Shown piece by piece: positions 1-7,915 of a DNA stretch of 64,000 nucleotides. A program made the translations under genes and the position numbers. Source of the DNA: Edaphobacter sp. 4G125. Its GTDB lineage: Bacteria; Acidobacteriota; Terriglobia; Terriglobales; Acidobacteriaceae. The notes beneath the pieces were generated by a model, which was not told the origin of the DNA, did not search any database, and saw nothing but the letters and a program-made list of their open reading frames with translations. How positions within the stretch are numbered: position 1 is the stretch's first letter; each line of letters opens with the position of its first letter. Location: contig NZ_CP060393.1 of the NCBI RefSeq assembly GCF_014274685.1, positions 1,299,501 to 1,363,500 of the forward strand, written 5' to 3'.

Positions 1-296
1 TGTTTCGCAATCTTCGGCGCAGCATCCTCTTCCGCGGCGCGGCGCAGCGCTCCCTCGCGATCGACATGCAGCAGGGCCCGATAAGTACCGTCGTAGCGGT
101 TGATCCGGTCCAGATACCACTGGGTCACCTGGGTAACGGTGTACTTATGTGCTGCATAGAGAGCTTCGATCTGCGGCACCGAGACCTCCATCAGGTCGCG
201 GTCCATCATCGATGAGTCATGCGAGGGATCCTGAGTCCACACCGGCATTGCACCCATCGCCAACGCCACAGCAAACACACAGATCCCTCGCCTCAT
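1..296 (-). CDS. Secreted amidase, N-terminal part (gene runs off the window)
   Basis: The minus strand is open from an ATG at 296 to the window edge, giving about 98 residues. They begin with a hydrophobic signal-like segment (MRRGICVFAVALAMGAMPVW), then EVSVPQIEALYAAHKYT, TQWYLDRINRYDG and a LHVDREGALRRAAEED stretch. This is the usual N-terminus of amidase-signature (GatA/AtzF-like) enzymes, where the first helices select the leaving-group pocket; the Ser-Ser-Lys catalytic triad would lie beyond the edge. A GGAGGA box sits four bases before the ATG and fixes the start. The family hydrolyses carboxamides; the signal peptide suggests a periplasmic or secreted enzyme. A second amidase, with a Tat-like signal, lies at 27-29 kb. 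Family assignment is good, substrate unknown. Confidence 0.75.
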   Translation of the reverse strand, partial: MRRGICVFAVALAMGAMPVWTQDPSHDSSMMDRDLMEVSVPQIEALYAAHKYTVTQVTQWYLDRINRYDGTYRALLHVDREGALRRAAEEDAAPKIAK

Positions 297-398
297 CTGT
301 TCCTCCGGTTCTGCCTTTTAAGCACAAAGGCTACCAGAATCGCGTTTCTTTAATGCTTCTTTGCTACTTCGCTCAATATGCCGTCCGGCCTTGTTAAG

Positions 399-418
399 GG
401 CACGGCTTTAGCCGTGCC
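399..418. repeat. Palindromic dispersed repeat, family A copy 1
   Basis: GGCACGGC-TTTA-GCCGTGCC, a perfect 8-base stem with a TTTA loop, between the amidase and pheT. The same GGC-TTTA-GCC core recurs at 438, 2930, 32523-32580 (degenerate) and 56669 (opposite orientation). It resembles REP-type intergenic palindromes; no transposase gene is in the window. Confidence 0.7.
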
Positions 419-437
419 AAAGAAGTTTCCTGAGAAA

Positions 438-453
438 AGGGGCTTTAGCCCCT
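438..453. repeat. Palindromic dispersed repeat, family A copy 2
   Basis: AGGGGC-TTTA-GCCCCT, a perfect 6-base stem with the same TTTA loop as the neighbouring copy at 399-418. The two copies sit 20 bases apart, so the transcript could form two adjacent hairpins about 80 bases before the pheT start. Confidence 0.7.
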
Positions 454-534
454 GAGGTACCTCTTTCAAGCTGACCACTCCTTGTATGCCTACAGTTTCC
501 TCTTGTAGAACATTTAGACTGGAAGCTGCTCATC

Positions 535-2661
535 ATGAAAGTTCTTACAAGCTGGCTGCGCCATTATCTCCCCACCCTTACCGTCACTGATCGGCAACTT
601 GCCGACGACCTCACCCTGCGCGGCATCGCCGTCGAAGGTGTGCATCCTCTGGGAGAAGGCAACGGCCATCTGTTCGAGATGGATATCACCACCAACCGCG
701 TCGACGCCATGAACCACTACGGCATCGCCCGCGAGGCTGCGACCATCTATGGTCTTCCTCTCGAACCTCTGCATCCCAGGCTGCCCGTCGGCACGCTGGT
801 GGATAAGCCATTCCCGGTCCGTATCGCGGATGACGCTCGCGGACTCTGCGGTCGTTTTACTGCGCAGGTCCTGCGCAACGTCAACATTGCACCCAGCACT
901 GGGCTCATCGCCGAGTACTTCGCCCTCCTCGGCCAGAAGCAGATCTCGAACGCGGTCGACGCCTCGAACTTCACCCTGCTTGGCATGGGACACCCCACTC
1001 ATGCCTTCGACCTGGACAAGATTGAAGGCGGCATCGTTGTCCGCCTCGCGCGCAAGGGAGAGAAGCTACGTTTGCTCGATGGAACCGAGCGCACCCTTGA
1101 GGCCGACGATCTCGTCGTCGCCGACGAGAAGAAGGCCCTCGCGCTGGCAGGAGTCATGGGCGGTTGGGACTCGATGATTACTCCCGAGACGAAGAACATC
1201 CTCGTCGAGGCCGCGTGGTTCGATCCCGCAACCGTTCGCCGCAGCTCGCGCCGGCACCTGTTGCATACCGATGCCAGCCATCGCTTCGAGCGCGGAGCCG
1301 ACTTTAACGCCGCTCCTCTCGCGAATGCCCTCGTATCGCAGCTCATCCTTCAAGGCGGCGGCTCGGTCGAAGGCGAGTTGGTGGACCTGATCGATTCTGA
1401 AGTCGCCGTACGCACCGCCGATCGTCCATCCATCGAGCTTTCGGTTGCTGAGGTCAGACGTCATCTCGGTACCACCCTTGATCCCGAGGGCATCACCAGC
1501 GAGATCGTCTCCCGTTTCCTCACCTCGCTTGGCTGTGAACTGGTTCTGCACGGGCTTGATCTCTACTTGGTGAAGCTGCCCTCCTGGCGTCTCGATCTGG
1601 AACGCGAGATCGATCTCGTCGAAGAGATCGCCCGTGTCTACGGCTACAACCGTTTTGCCAATACGCTGCCCACGGCGCTGCCGGTCACGGACTATTCTTC
1701 TGCCGCCGCCGAGCGCGCAATCCGACGCAGGCTGCTCGAGCTTGGTTTCAGCGAGGCGGTCTCCAGCACCTTTGCTGGTCAGCAGGACGCCGCGCTCTTC
1801 TACGAGTCCAGCGTTACGAACACTAAGAAGAAGACCGTTGCAATGGAAAATCCTCTCTCAGAAGAGGCATCGTTGCTGCGTCCCTCGCTTGTTCCCGGCA
1901 TGCTCGCCATGCTGGCACATAATCTCAATCGCGACGTTCAAGAGGTTCGCCTCTTCGAGCAGGGCGAAGTCTTCACCGGCACCGCCGCGCCTGATGCTGG
2001 CTGGATCTCCGAGGTCCACGAGGCTCCGCAGCTCTCGCTCGGCATTACCACCGCGTCGCCCTCTCCCAGCAACCTCTACCCCGCCTCCGACGCGCCCATC
2101 TTCGAGCTCAAGGGCATCATCGAATCGCTGGTTTCCCTCTTCGCGCCTCCCGGAGGGGCCGCTGCTCTCACATTTACAGCCAACGGAACTCCTTCGTGGC
2201 TCGAACCCGGCCGTGGCGCTGTGGCCCTGCTCGACAATCAGCCGCTGGCCAGCTTCGGTGAACTGGCTACGACCGAGCGCGAATCCCGCAAGCTGCGCCA
2301 GCCGGTCTACCTCGCGCAGATTGATCTCGCCCGCCTCTACGAGCTTCCTCTTCGCCGCGCCACCTCGCACGATCTCTCGCGCTTCCAGGCCGTCGAGCGC
2401 GATTTTTCCTTTGTCCTTCCCGATACTGTCCAGTGGCACACCGTTGCTGCTGCGGTCGACGCTCTTGCCGTTCCCGAGATGCAGAGCCGCACGCCGGTCG
2501 AGATCTGGCGCGACCCGAAGAAACATCCCGGTGTCTATTCGCTGCTGTTGCGTACGGTCTTCCAGTCGCATGAGCGTACGCTGCGCGACGAGGAATTGTC
2601 CGGCTGGTCGCAGCGAATCATCGATGCCCTGACTGCCCTTGGCGGAGTCCTGCGCGCCTAA
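535..2661 (+). CDS. pheT: Phenylalanyl-tRNA synthetase beta subunit, short form lacking the tRNA-binding OB domain
   Basis: 708 residues. The N-terminus MKVLTSWLRHYLP is the standard PheT opening. At about residue 45 the chain passes straight from GVHPLGEGNGHLFE to MDITTNRVDAMNHYG; in the usual PheT of about 800 residues an EMAP-II-like OB fold of about 100 residues lies between these points. B3/4 domain follows (editing region), B5 domain at about 300-370 (SVAEVRRHLGTTLDPEG), a catalytic-like core (EEIARVYGYNRF), and an anticodon-binding FDX-ACB domain at the end (SRFQAVERDFSFVLPD). The subunit pairs with PheS to charge tRNA-Phe in the cytoplasm. pheS is not upstream: the neighbour there is an amidase on the other strand, so the usual pheST operon is split. 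Reading frame is intact; identification is secure. Confidence 0.97.
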   Translation: MKVLTSWLRHYLPTLTVTDRQLADDLTLRGIAVEGVHPLGEGNGHLFEMDITTNRVDAMNHYGIAREAATIYGLPLEPLHPRLPVGTLVDKPFPVRIADDARGLCGRFTAQVLRNVNIAPSTGLIAEYFALLGQKQISNAVDASNFTLLGMGHPTHAFDLDKIEGGIVVRLARKGEKLRLLDGTERTLEADDLVVADEKKALALAGVMGGWDSMITPETKNILVEAAWFDPATVRRSSRRHLLHTDASHRFERGADFNAAPLANALVSQLILQGGGSVEGELVDLIDSEVAVRTADRPSIELSVAEVRRHLGTTLDPEGITSEIVSRFLTSLGCELVLHGLDLYLVKLPSWRLDLEREIDLVEEIARVYGYNRFANTLPTALPVTDYSSAAAERAIRRRLLELGFSEAVSSTFAGQQDAALFYESSVTNTKKKTVAMENPLSEEASLLRPSLVPGMLAMLAHNLNRDVQEVRLFEQGEVFTGTAAPDAGWISEVHEAPQLSLGITTASPSPSNLYPASDAPIFELKGIIESLVSLFAPPGGAAALTFTANGTPSWLEPGRGAVALLDNQPLASFGELATTERESRKLRQPVYLAQIDLARLYELPLRRATSHDLSRFQAVERDFSFVLPDTVQWHTVAAAVDALAVPEMQSRTPVEIWRDPKKHPGVYSLLLRTVFQSHERTLRDEELSGWSQRIIDALTALGGVLRA

Positions 2662-2679
2662 ACTTCGATAGTTAGAGAG

Positions 2680-2945
2680 TGTCATCCTGAGCGATTCCGA
2701 GTGCAGTCGAGGAAGATCTCCGGTTCTCATTTACGCGCACGTTCCCAACTGTGTCATTTCGACCGAGCGCGCAGCGCGAGTGGAGAAATCCCGCATTTCT
2801 TTGTGACATCAGATGAGTCCCCGATATATTCTCCGCAACCGTTTGTCGTGGAATAATTCGGTTCGTTAAGCACAGCTTCAGAGCCTGCCCCGAGCGCAGT
2901 CGAACGGGTGCCGAAAAAACCTAAAAAAAAGGGGCTTTAGCCCCT
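2680..2945. repeat. Intergenic repeat cluster (two family B copies, one fragment, one family A palindrome)
   Basis: The 430 bases between pheT and the next gene hold no credible coding frame. They contain family B elements at 2680-2727 (TGTCATCCTGAGCG ... GTCGAGGAAGATCT) and 2751-2800 (TGTCATTTCGACCGAGCG ... GTGGAGAAATC), a fragment at 2878-2915 (GAGCGCAGTCGAACGG) and family A palindrome AGGGGC-TTTA-GCCCCT at 2930-2945. The promoter of the zap genes must lie after these, in 2946-3090. Confidence 0.65.
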
Positions 2946-3091
2946 GCGGGACTTCCAAACTGTTTTGCGACAGTCTCCTGCCAGGCCTATTGCAGAATCC
3001 GATGCACCCATCTGGATTCCCCCTGTGAATATCCACTTCTTCGGCATCTATACTTTTCAGCAGAACATTTTTTGAAGTGGGAGTAGATGTC

Positions 3092-3349
3092 ATGAGTACA
3101 GCAACGGTCAGCGTCGACGAATTCCAGGCCCTCGAACAGAAGGTGCTTCGCGCCGTCGAGATTATCAAGCAGGAGCGCGAGGCTCGCGCCAAGGCCGAGG
3201 CTGAGATCGCCAATCTTCGCGAGCAGATTGAGTTCCAGACCCTCGTGGCTCAGGAAGCCCAGACTGCCGTCAACACTTTGACCAAGGATCGTGACAACGT
3301 TCGCCAGCGCGTCGAAAAGATGTTGCAGCAGATGGACGAGCTGGTCTAG
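3092..3349 (+). CDS. ZapB-like short coiled-coil protein
   Basis: 85 residues, nearly all one amphipathic helix rich in Glu, Lys, Ala and Gln (EFQALEQKVLRAVEIIKQ, then ERVEKMLQQMDELV-type heptads). Start chosen at ATG 3092, with GGAG eight bases upstream; an earlier in-frame GTG at 3077 has no ribosome site. Ten bases downstream follows zapA, whose ribosome site overlaps this stop codon, so the two are translationally linked. In other bacteria small coiled coils next to zapA act with ZapA at the FtsZ ring (ZapB class); size, fold and neighbour support that role here, but sequence alone cannot separate ZapB from other short coiled coils. Confidence 0.65.
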   Translation: MSTATVSVDEFQALEQKVLRAVEIIKQEREARAKAEAEIANLREQIEFQTLVAQEAQTAVNTLTKDRDNVRQRVEKMLQQMDELV

Positions 3350-3358
3350 GAGAACCGG

Positions 3359-3730
3359 ATGGAATACAACTCCTCCCAGACTGTTGCCCCACCCACTCAG
3401 CCAGAAAACCTGCCGGAGAGCAGGGCGATCGCCGTCGAGATCTACGACCAGATCTATCGTCTGCGTGGAACCGACCCCGCTTATATTGAGCGACTTGCCC
3501 AGGTCGTCGATGCCAAGATGCGGGCCGTCTCTTCCATGGGCAACACGGTCGACTCGCTTCGTGTCGCCGTTCTTGCCGCTCTCAATATCTGTGACGAGCT
3601 CGAAACCCTTCGTCAGCGTTACGAGGCTCTCGCCGGAAGTCTCACGGTCTCACAGGTGACGTTACGCTCCCGTGCCGGTTCATTGGCAGGAATGCTTGAC
3701 GAAATTCTCGAAGATCGTAAGGTCGGTTGA
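3359..3730 (+). CDS. zapA: Cell division protein ZapA
   Basis: 123 residues. After a variable N-terminus of about 20 residues comes the ZapA globular head (AVEIYDQIYRLRGTDPAYIERLAQVVDAKM) followed by a helix (VAVLAALNICDELETLRQRYEAL) that forms the antiparallel dimer coiled coil in known ZapA proteins. ZapA binds FtsZ and cross-links protofilaments at mid-cell. The ribosome site AGGAGAA overlaps the stop of the upstream coiled-coil gene. The C-terminal 30 residues (SRAGSLAGMLDEILEDRK) extend past the usual family end. 6S RNA often follows zapA in bacteria; here the candidate 6S lies about 5 kb further on. Confidence 0.88.
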   Translation: MEYNSSQTVAPPTQPENLPESRAIAVEIYDQIYRLRGTDPAYIERLAQVVDAKMRAVSSMGNTVDSLRVAVLAALNICDELETLRQRYEALAGSLTVSQVTLRSRAGSLAGMLDEILEDRKVG

Positions 3731-3769
3731 ACGGGAACAGCTTCCTTTCCTATCGGCAAAAGAGGCGGG

Positions 3770-4384
3770 ATGAGCATCGGCGCAAAGTGGGAGGCAGTCT
3801 ACAGCACTAGGGCTGCAGACGAGGTCAGCTGGTTTCGGCCACACCTCGAAACCTCTCTGGAGTTGATTAACCGCTTTGCGGGTGGTTCTTCTGCAGCAAT
3901 CATCGATGTGGGCGGCGGCGAAGCCACTCTGGCCGACGACCTCCTGCAGCAGGGATTCCAGAACCTCACCGTACTGGATATCTCAAAGACCGCACTTGAG
4001 GTGGCCAGAAAACGAATCGGATCTGCCGCAGATCGTGTGCATTGGATCGTCAGCGATATTACAGAAGTCAATCCGCCTGCATCTGCGTATGACCTTTGGC
4101 ACGACCGCGCAGTCTTTCATTTCCTGACCATGCCCGAAGCGCGAAAAGCCTATATCGAAAGGGCCACTTCCGCGATCAAGGCGGGTGGACATCTGGTTCT
4201 GAGTACCTTTGGTCCCAATGGTCCCACGAAATGCAGTGGACTGGATGTGATGCGTTACAGTCCTGAAGCTCTACAGGCCTTGCTGGCTCCAGCGTTTCGT
4301 CTTGTCGCAGATCTGACCGAGATCCACACCACTCCCGCAGGCGCCGAACAGCAGTTCACGTATGGCGTGTTTCAGAAAAGCTGA
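3770..4384 (+). CDS. Class I SAM-dependent methyltransferase
   Basis: 204 residues. Motif I is IIDVGGGEATLADDLL (residues about 44-59), followed by the acidic strand end LTVLDISKTAL (motif II) and DLWHDRAVFHFLT (motif IV/post-IV), the order expected of a Rossmann methyltransferase of the Methyltransf_25/12 type. The N-terminus (GAKWEAVYSTRAADEVSWF) matches a group of small methyltransferases related to thiol/thiopurine-like enzymes that begin with W...Y.....VSWF. Substrate is not evident. It is 40 bases after zapA on the same strand and may be co-transcribed. Confidence 0.85.
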   Translation: MSIGAKWEAVYSTRAADEVSWFRPHLETSLELINRFAGGSSAAIIDVGGGEATLADDLLQQGFQNLTVLDISKTALEVARKRIGSAADRVHWIVSDITEVNPPASAYDLWHDRAVFHFLTMPEARKAYIERATSAIKAGGHLVLSTFGPNGPTKCSGLDVMRYSPEALQALLAPAFRLVADLTEIHTTPAGAEQQFTYGVFQKS

Positions 4385-4492
4385 TTCCTTCTACAGAATG
4401 AATTTGAAGTGGCATCATCTTTGTTAGTGCATGGCTTCAGAGCCTTTCCGGAGCATAGCTAGGACAGGCCAGAAGTTGGAAGAGACAGAAGA

Positions 4493-6253
4493 CTACGGCG
4501 TTACGGTCAGGGTCAGCTGCACGGTTCGAGTGATTCCGGTGGTCATGCCAGTCGCTGTAACCGGTATCGTATATGTGCCCGGCGTCGCCGATGGCGGAAT
4601 ACTGACGGGTGGAACACTGACTGAAGCGCCTTTGCCTCCGCAGCCGCTAAGCATCCCGGCTATACAGGCGAATGCGAGGAAGAGGCCGCAGAGACGTAGT
4701 TCTGATCGCATGCGCAAACGAAGTCCAACGAAAGAGAGCAATCCGACTGGACAGAGCAGAACCGCCAGGGTTGTCGCTGAACGGCGAGTGGGATCTAAAC
4801 GCATGGCGTAGCCGGGAACGGAATTCGTATCCACGTACAAGGAAACAGAAGCTGATCCTCCCGAGGCGAGTGTGGGGGCGGACGGGGTAAAGCTGCAGCT
4901 GACGTATTGGGGGAGCGTGCCGCAGGTGAGCGAGATAGTGTCGGCGAAGCCATTGAGGCTCGAGAGTGTGACCGAAGCGGTCGCATGGTGCTGGGTCTGG
5001 ATCGTCAACTGCGGGTTCGAGAGGACGAGTGTAAAGTCCGGGGAAAGCTGTATGGTCTCGAGCAATGGTGCTGACGTGCTTCCGGTGTGTGTCGCATCGC
5101 CAGGATAGGTGGCACTGAGTGAGTGCACTCCAATGGCGAGAGCGGATGTGTTCAGTGTTGCATTGCCCTGGGCATCGAGAGGGAGTGAGGCAATCGGTGC
5201 GGCACCATCGAGGATAGTAACAGTTCCAGTAGGGATGCTAGAGGGACTTTTCACAGTGGCGGTGATGGCGACGCTGCTTCCGAGGGATGCTGGGTTCGGT
5301 GAAGCTGTGATGCTTGTACTGGTTGGGAGGTTGACGACTTGTAACAAGGCGGCGGTAATGGTTTGTGAGCTCTGGTTGAGCTGAAACGCGGCAGTGATCG
5401 TGTGTGTGCCAAGAGCCAGGCTGCTGGTAGAAAGGGACGCGGCTGATGCTGTACCGCTTGTTGCGGTCAATGGCACCGCCCCAATTAGTTTTGCACCGTC
5501 GCTAAAGTACACCGATCCGGTAGGCGGGGCCAGGCCGCCGCAAGTGTTGACGACCGAGGCGGTGAAGGTGATGGGCTGGCCAAGGGTCCCCGGATTGGTG
5601 GAGGAGACCAGAGTGCCGCATGTCGAGTTGCCGGTGACGCTTACCTGCACAGTCTGACTATCCCCATCGAAGTACGGAGTAGGAGAAAAGGTGGCGGTGA
5701 TGCTGTGAACGCCTGGAGTAAGGGTACTTGTGGAATACGTAGCCACGGCTGTGTTGCCGGTGCCCGGCACCAGGGTCTGGTTGGAAAGGATAGAAGCACC
5801 TTCAGTGAATGCCACGATGCCGGAGGGCGGCGAGGCAGGAGACGCGGTGCTGGTGACGGTGGCCGTAAAGGTGACCGACTGGTTGTAAGCAGTCGGATTG
5901 GGGGACGGGGTGAGAACAAGGGTCGACTGCGACGCAGGAACACGCACATAAACGACCATGCTTGTTGCGGAGGAAAGGGACGTGGAGCCGGCGTAGCTTG
6001 CTGTGAAACGGTAGATGCCTGCCGGGAGCTTGGGGAGGCTGAGCGTCGCGGTACCGGTTGCGTCTGCATTGACGGGAGGGAGAGGAACATCATTCTGAAG
6101 AAAAGTGATGGGAGCGGAGACGGGGCCGCTGGGCGAGCGCAGAATTGCGGTCAGGATAATCGGCTCCGGCCTGAGCTGATAGTAGGTAGAGGGGGTAAGC
6201 GTAAGGGTGGAAATGGCCGGAGTCTGGGAGCCTGAGGCTTCGTAAGCACCCAT
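4493..6253 (-). CDS. Ig-like repeat region and C-terminal membrane module: 3' part of a frameshifted secreted protein
   Basis: 586-residue open frame. It starts at MGAYEAS, which is the conserved end of a beta-helix domain (IDMGAYE) and not a true start; no ribosome site is visible. Five or so Ig-like repeats follow, of the type V(T)FTATV ... PSGIVAFTEGASIL ... YSTSTLTPGVHSITATF, then a domain with DTISLTCGTLPQYVSCSFTP. The last 97 residues are two hydrophobic helices (TLAVLLCPVGLLSFVGL and LCGLFLAFACIAGML) around an Arg-rich turn, then SGCGGKG and a final strand pair TPGTYTIPVTATG ... TVQLTLTV. The same C-terminal layout ends the giant gene at 59.7 kb. Read with 6151-7647 this would be one secreted protein; surface attachment or adhesion is plausible but unproven. 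Confidence 0.75.
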   Translation of the reverse strand: MGAYEASGSQTPAISTLTLTPSTYYQLRPEPIILTAILRSPSGPVSAPITFLQNDVPLPPVNADATGTATLSLPKLPAGIYRFTASYAGSTSLSSATSMVVYVRVPASQSTLVLTPSPNPTAYNQSVTFTATVTSTASPASPPSGIVAFTEGASILSNQTLVPGTGNTAVATYSTSTLTPGVHSITATFSPTPYFDGDSQTVQVSVTGNSTCGTLVSSTNPGTLGQPITFTASVVNTCGGLAPPTGSVYFSDGAKLIGAVPLTATSGTASAASLSTSSLALGTHTITAAFQLNQSSQTITAALLQVVNLPTSTSITASPNPASLGSSVAITATVKSPSSIPTGTVTILDGAAPIASLPLDAQGNATLNTSALAIGVHSLSATYPGDATHTGSTSAPLLETIQLSPDFTLVLSNPQLTIQTQHHATASVTLSSLNGFADTISLTCGTLPQYVSCSFTPSAPTLASGGSASVSLYVDTNSVPGYAMRLDPTRRSATTLAVLLCPVGLLSFVGLRLRMRSELRLCGLFLAFACIAGMLSGCGGKGASVSVPPVSIPPSATPGTYTIPVTATGMTTGITRTVQLTLTVTP

Positions 6254-7647
6254 GTCGATGACGGGATAGCCAATGCCTTTGGAATCCTGACGCGTGGGTT
6301 TCCATCGAGGTCAGTGCCGGCAATGCCGGCGGCAGAATTGTTCGCAGAGTCCACCGACGGCGATGAGGGGCCCAGGTGCAAGTCCGTAGAGGAGGCAAAG
6401 AGGGGATTCGCGGAGATGTTGCCATTGAGCCCGATGAAGGATGCGGGGTATCCGCAATCGTTCAGAAAGAGCGCGCTCGAGGAAGTCTGCATGTTGTAAA
6501 TGTTGTTGTGGTCGAAGACGGGAGGAGTTCGATTGACGCCAGATACTCCTCCCAGGGAATCGCAGTTGATGACAGGAGAGACGGACGAACTGCCGATGAT
6601 GAGATTGTTGAACAAGGCCATCCGCGAGTAAAAATCGCTGAGAACGACCTCGGCAAGTGGGCCGCGGCCTGTGTTGTCGTAATACGTACCAGCAGTGAGA
6701 TTGTTGTAGAGGGTGTTGTTAGTGGCGACCATGGTGACCGGGGCCACGCCATAAGGAACGGAGCCAAAGAAGGGAAAATAGTCGAAGTACAGGCCGCCGT
6801 AGCGATTGTTATAGATCAGGTTCTGACGGACGATAACGTGCAGGTTGTCATCGGTGCGCTGAAGATCGCTGACACCGATTCCCTTGGTGGTTCCACGTAC
6901 GGTGTTGTCCTCAATGAGGACGGGACTGTTAGCGTTGACGCCTATGCCCGAGCCAGAGCAGAAGGTACCATCGCCTTCGATGAGATTGCCGCTGATGCGG
7001 GTCTGCGCCGGCGCAATCTGACCAGGGAGCGTGCTACTTACCATGTTGATGCCGTTCAGCGCGTAGACATAGCAGTAGGCCTGACCGGCGTTTGGAGCGG
7101 TTGTGACGATATGGTTATTGAGGATGTTTACGCTTCCGCCTTGAACAGTGATGCCGTAACCCCAGTTCGCGCGGATTATGTTGTTCTGAATGGTGGCAAA
7201 GCCGTATGCAACGACTCCACCGTTAGAGGGTGAAAGTGAAGTGGCTCCATTCTGAATTGTGAAGCCGTCGAGGGTAATGTTGAACCCAATACCGGCGTTG
7301 ATGTTAGCGACCACATTGTTCTTGCCGCCGTCCACGATCGTCTGCGCCGCTCCTTTGTCGCTCCGGACAGTGATCGATTTGTTCTGAATCTGGAGATTCT
7401 CGTAGTACGTGCCAGGCGCGACCAGGACGGTGTCGCCATTCTGAGCGGCGTCGATTGCAGCCTGTATGGTGGGTTGGTCTGCCGGAACATGTATCGTACT
7501 CTGCGCACAAAGAGCCCGCGTTCCTGTCAGGAGAAGAATCGCGACGATCATGGCAAGGAGCAGCGGAGATCTGACGGCGACCAGTGTCGCGCGGGCACAG
7601 CAAAACGACCGGCAGGCCCGTGTCGGGGCGAATGTGACAAGATTCAT
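6151..7647 (-). CDS. Right-handed beta-helix domain: 5' part of a frameshifted secreted protein
   Basis: 498-residue open frame with ATG at 7647. A signal segment (LLLAMIVAILLLTGTRALCAQ, split here: LLLAMIVAILLL and TGTRALCAQ, residues about 30-49) precedes STIHVPADQPTIQAAIDAAQ, the standard entry into a NosD/pectate-lyase-like parallel beta-helix, and repeated NNII, NNHI, GNLI, DNTV rungs. Real homology runs to about residue 455 (GTDLDGNPRVRIPK); after a CCTTTGG run at 6276-6282 the frame goes off into Pro/Arg/Leu-rich nonsense. A shift of one base restores GIGYPVIDMGAYE and joins the downstream frame at 4493-6253. Such helices bind or cleave polysaccharides; no catalytic residues could be assigned. 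Confidence 0.78.
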   Translation of the reverse strand: MNLVTFAPTRACRSFCCARATLVAVRSPLLLAMIVAILLLTGTRALCAQSTIHVPADQPTIQAAIDAAQNGDTVLVAPGTYYENLQIQNKSITVRSDKGAAQTIVDGGKNNVVANINAGIGFNITLDGFTIQNGATSLSPSNGGVVAYGFATIQNNIIRANWGYGITVQGGSVNILNNHIVTTAPNAGQAYCYVYALNGINMVSSTLPGQIAPAQTRISGNLIEGDGTFCSGSGIGVNANSPVLIEDNTVRGTTKGIGVSDLQRTDDNLHVIVRQNLIYNNRYGGLYFDYFPFFGSVPYGVAPVTMVATNNTLYNNLTAGTYYDNTGRGPLAEVVLSDFYSRMALFNNLIIGSSSVSPVINCDSLGGVSGVNRTPPVFDHNNIYNMQTSSSALFLNDCGYPASFIGLNGNISANPLFASSTDLHLGPSSPSVDSANNSAAGIAGTDLDGNPRVRIPKALAIPSSTWVLTKPQAPRLRPFPPLRLPPLPTISSGRSRLS

Positions 7648-7875
7648 AGGATCTTGGCCACCTTATCATTTAGTCAGCCATACCCAAAATGGAGCCAAAA
7701 TTCGTTGTCAAGCTAAAAACCTCACAACATACACAAAACAAATAAGATCGATTTGCGAATCCACCCCTACCCACTTGCTAAAATAGAACCTATAAGGATC
7801 AGAAGTTCAAAAAGCTGAACCTCCGGGTTAGCCGATCAGGGATAGACCTAGTCCGAACCTAAACCAAATTAATCC

Positions 7876-7909
7876 AATACTTTGCGAGAAATTGATAGGG
7901 GGGAGGGGG
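7876..7909 (+). repeat. Dispersed G-rich repeat, family C copy 1 (supplies a ribosome site)
   Basis: AATACTTTGCGAGAAATTG followed by ATAGGGGGGAGGGGG. It matches copies at 32476-32508 and, inverted, 56400-56432, in the pattern AATACTTTGC-RCGAAAA-CAGGGGGAGGGG. Here the purine run lies just before the ATG at 7916 and probably serves as its Shine-Dalgarno sequence. Confidence 0.65.
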
Positions 7910-7915
7910 CGGCGT

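Noticed and set aside
1858-2730. 290-residue minus-strand frame over the end of pheT
   Set aside because: Shadow of the GC-rich pheT frame; pheT carries the conserved FDX-ACB domain on the plus strand.
6376-7233. 285-residue plus-strand frame
   Set aside because: Antisense to the beta-helix domain, which shows signal peptide and rung motifs on the minus strand.
7786-7875. Possible riboswitch before the PaiB-like gene (AGTTCA...TGAACC hairpin and GATC pairs)
   Set aside because: I could not match any known riboswitch core; the pairing is short and compatible with chance.
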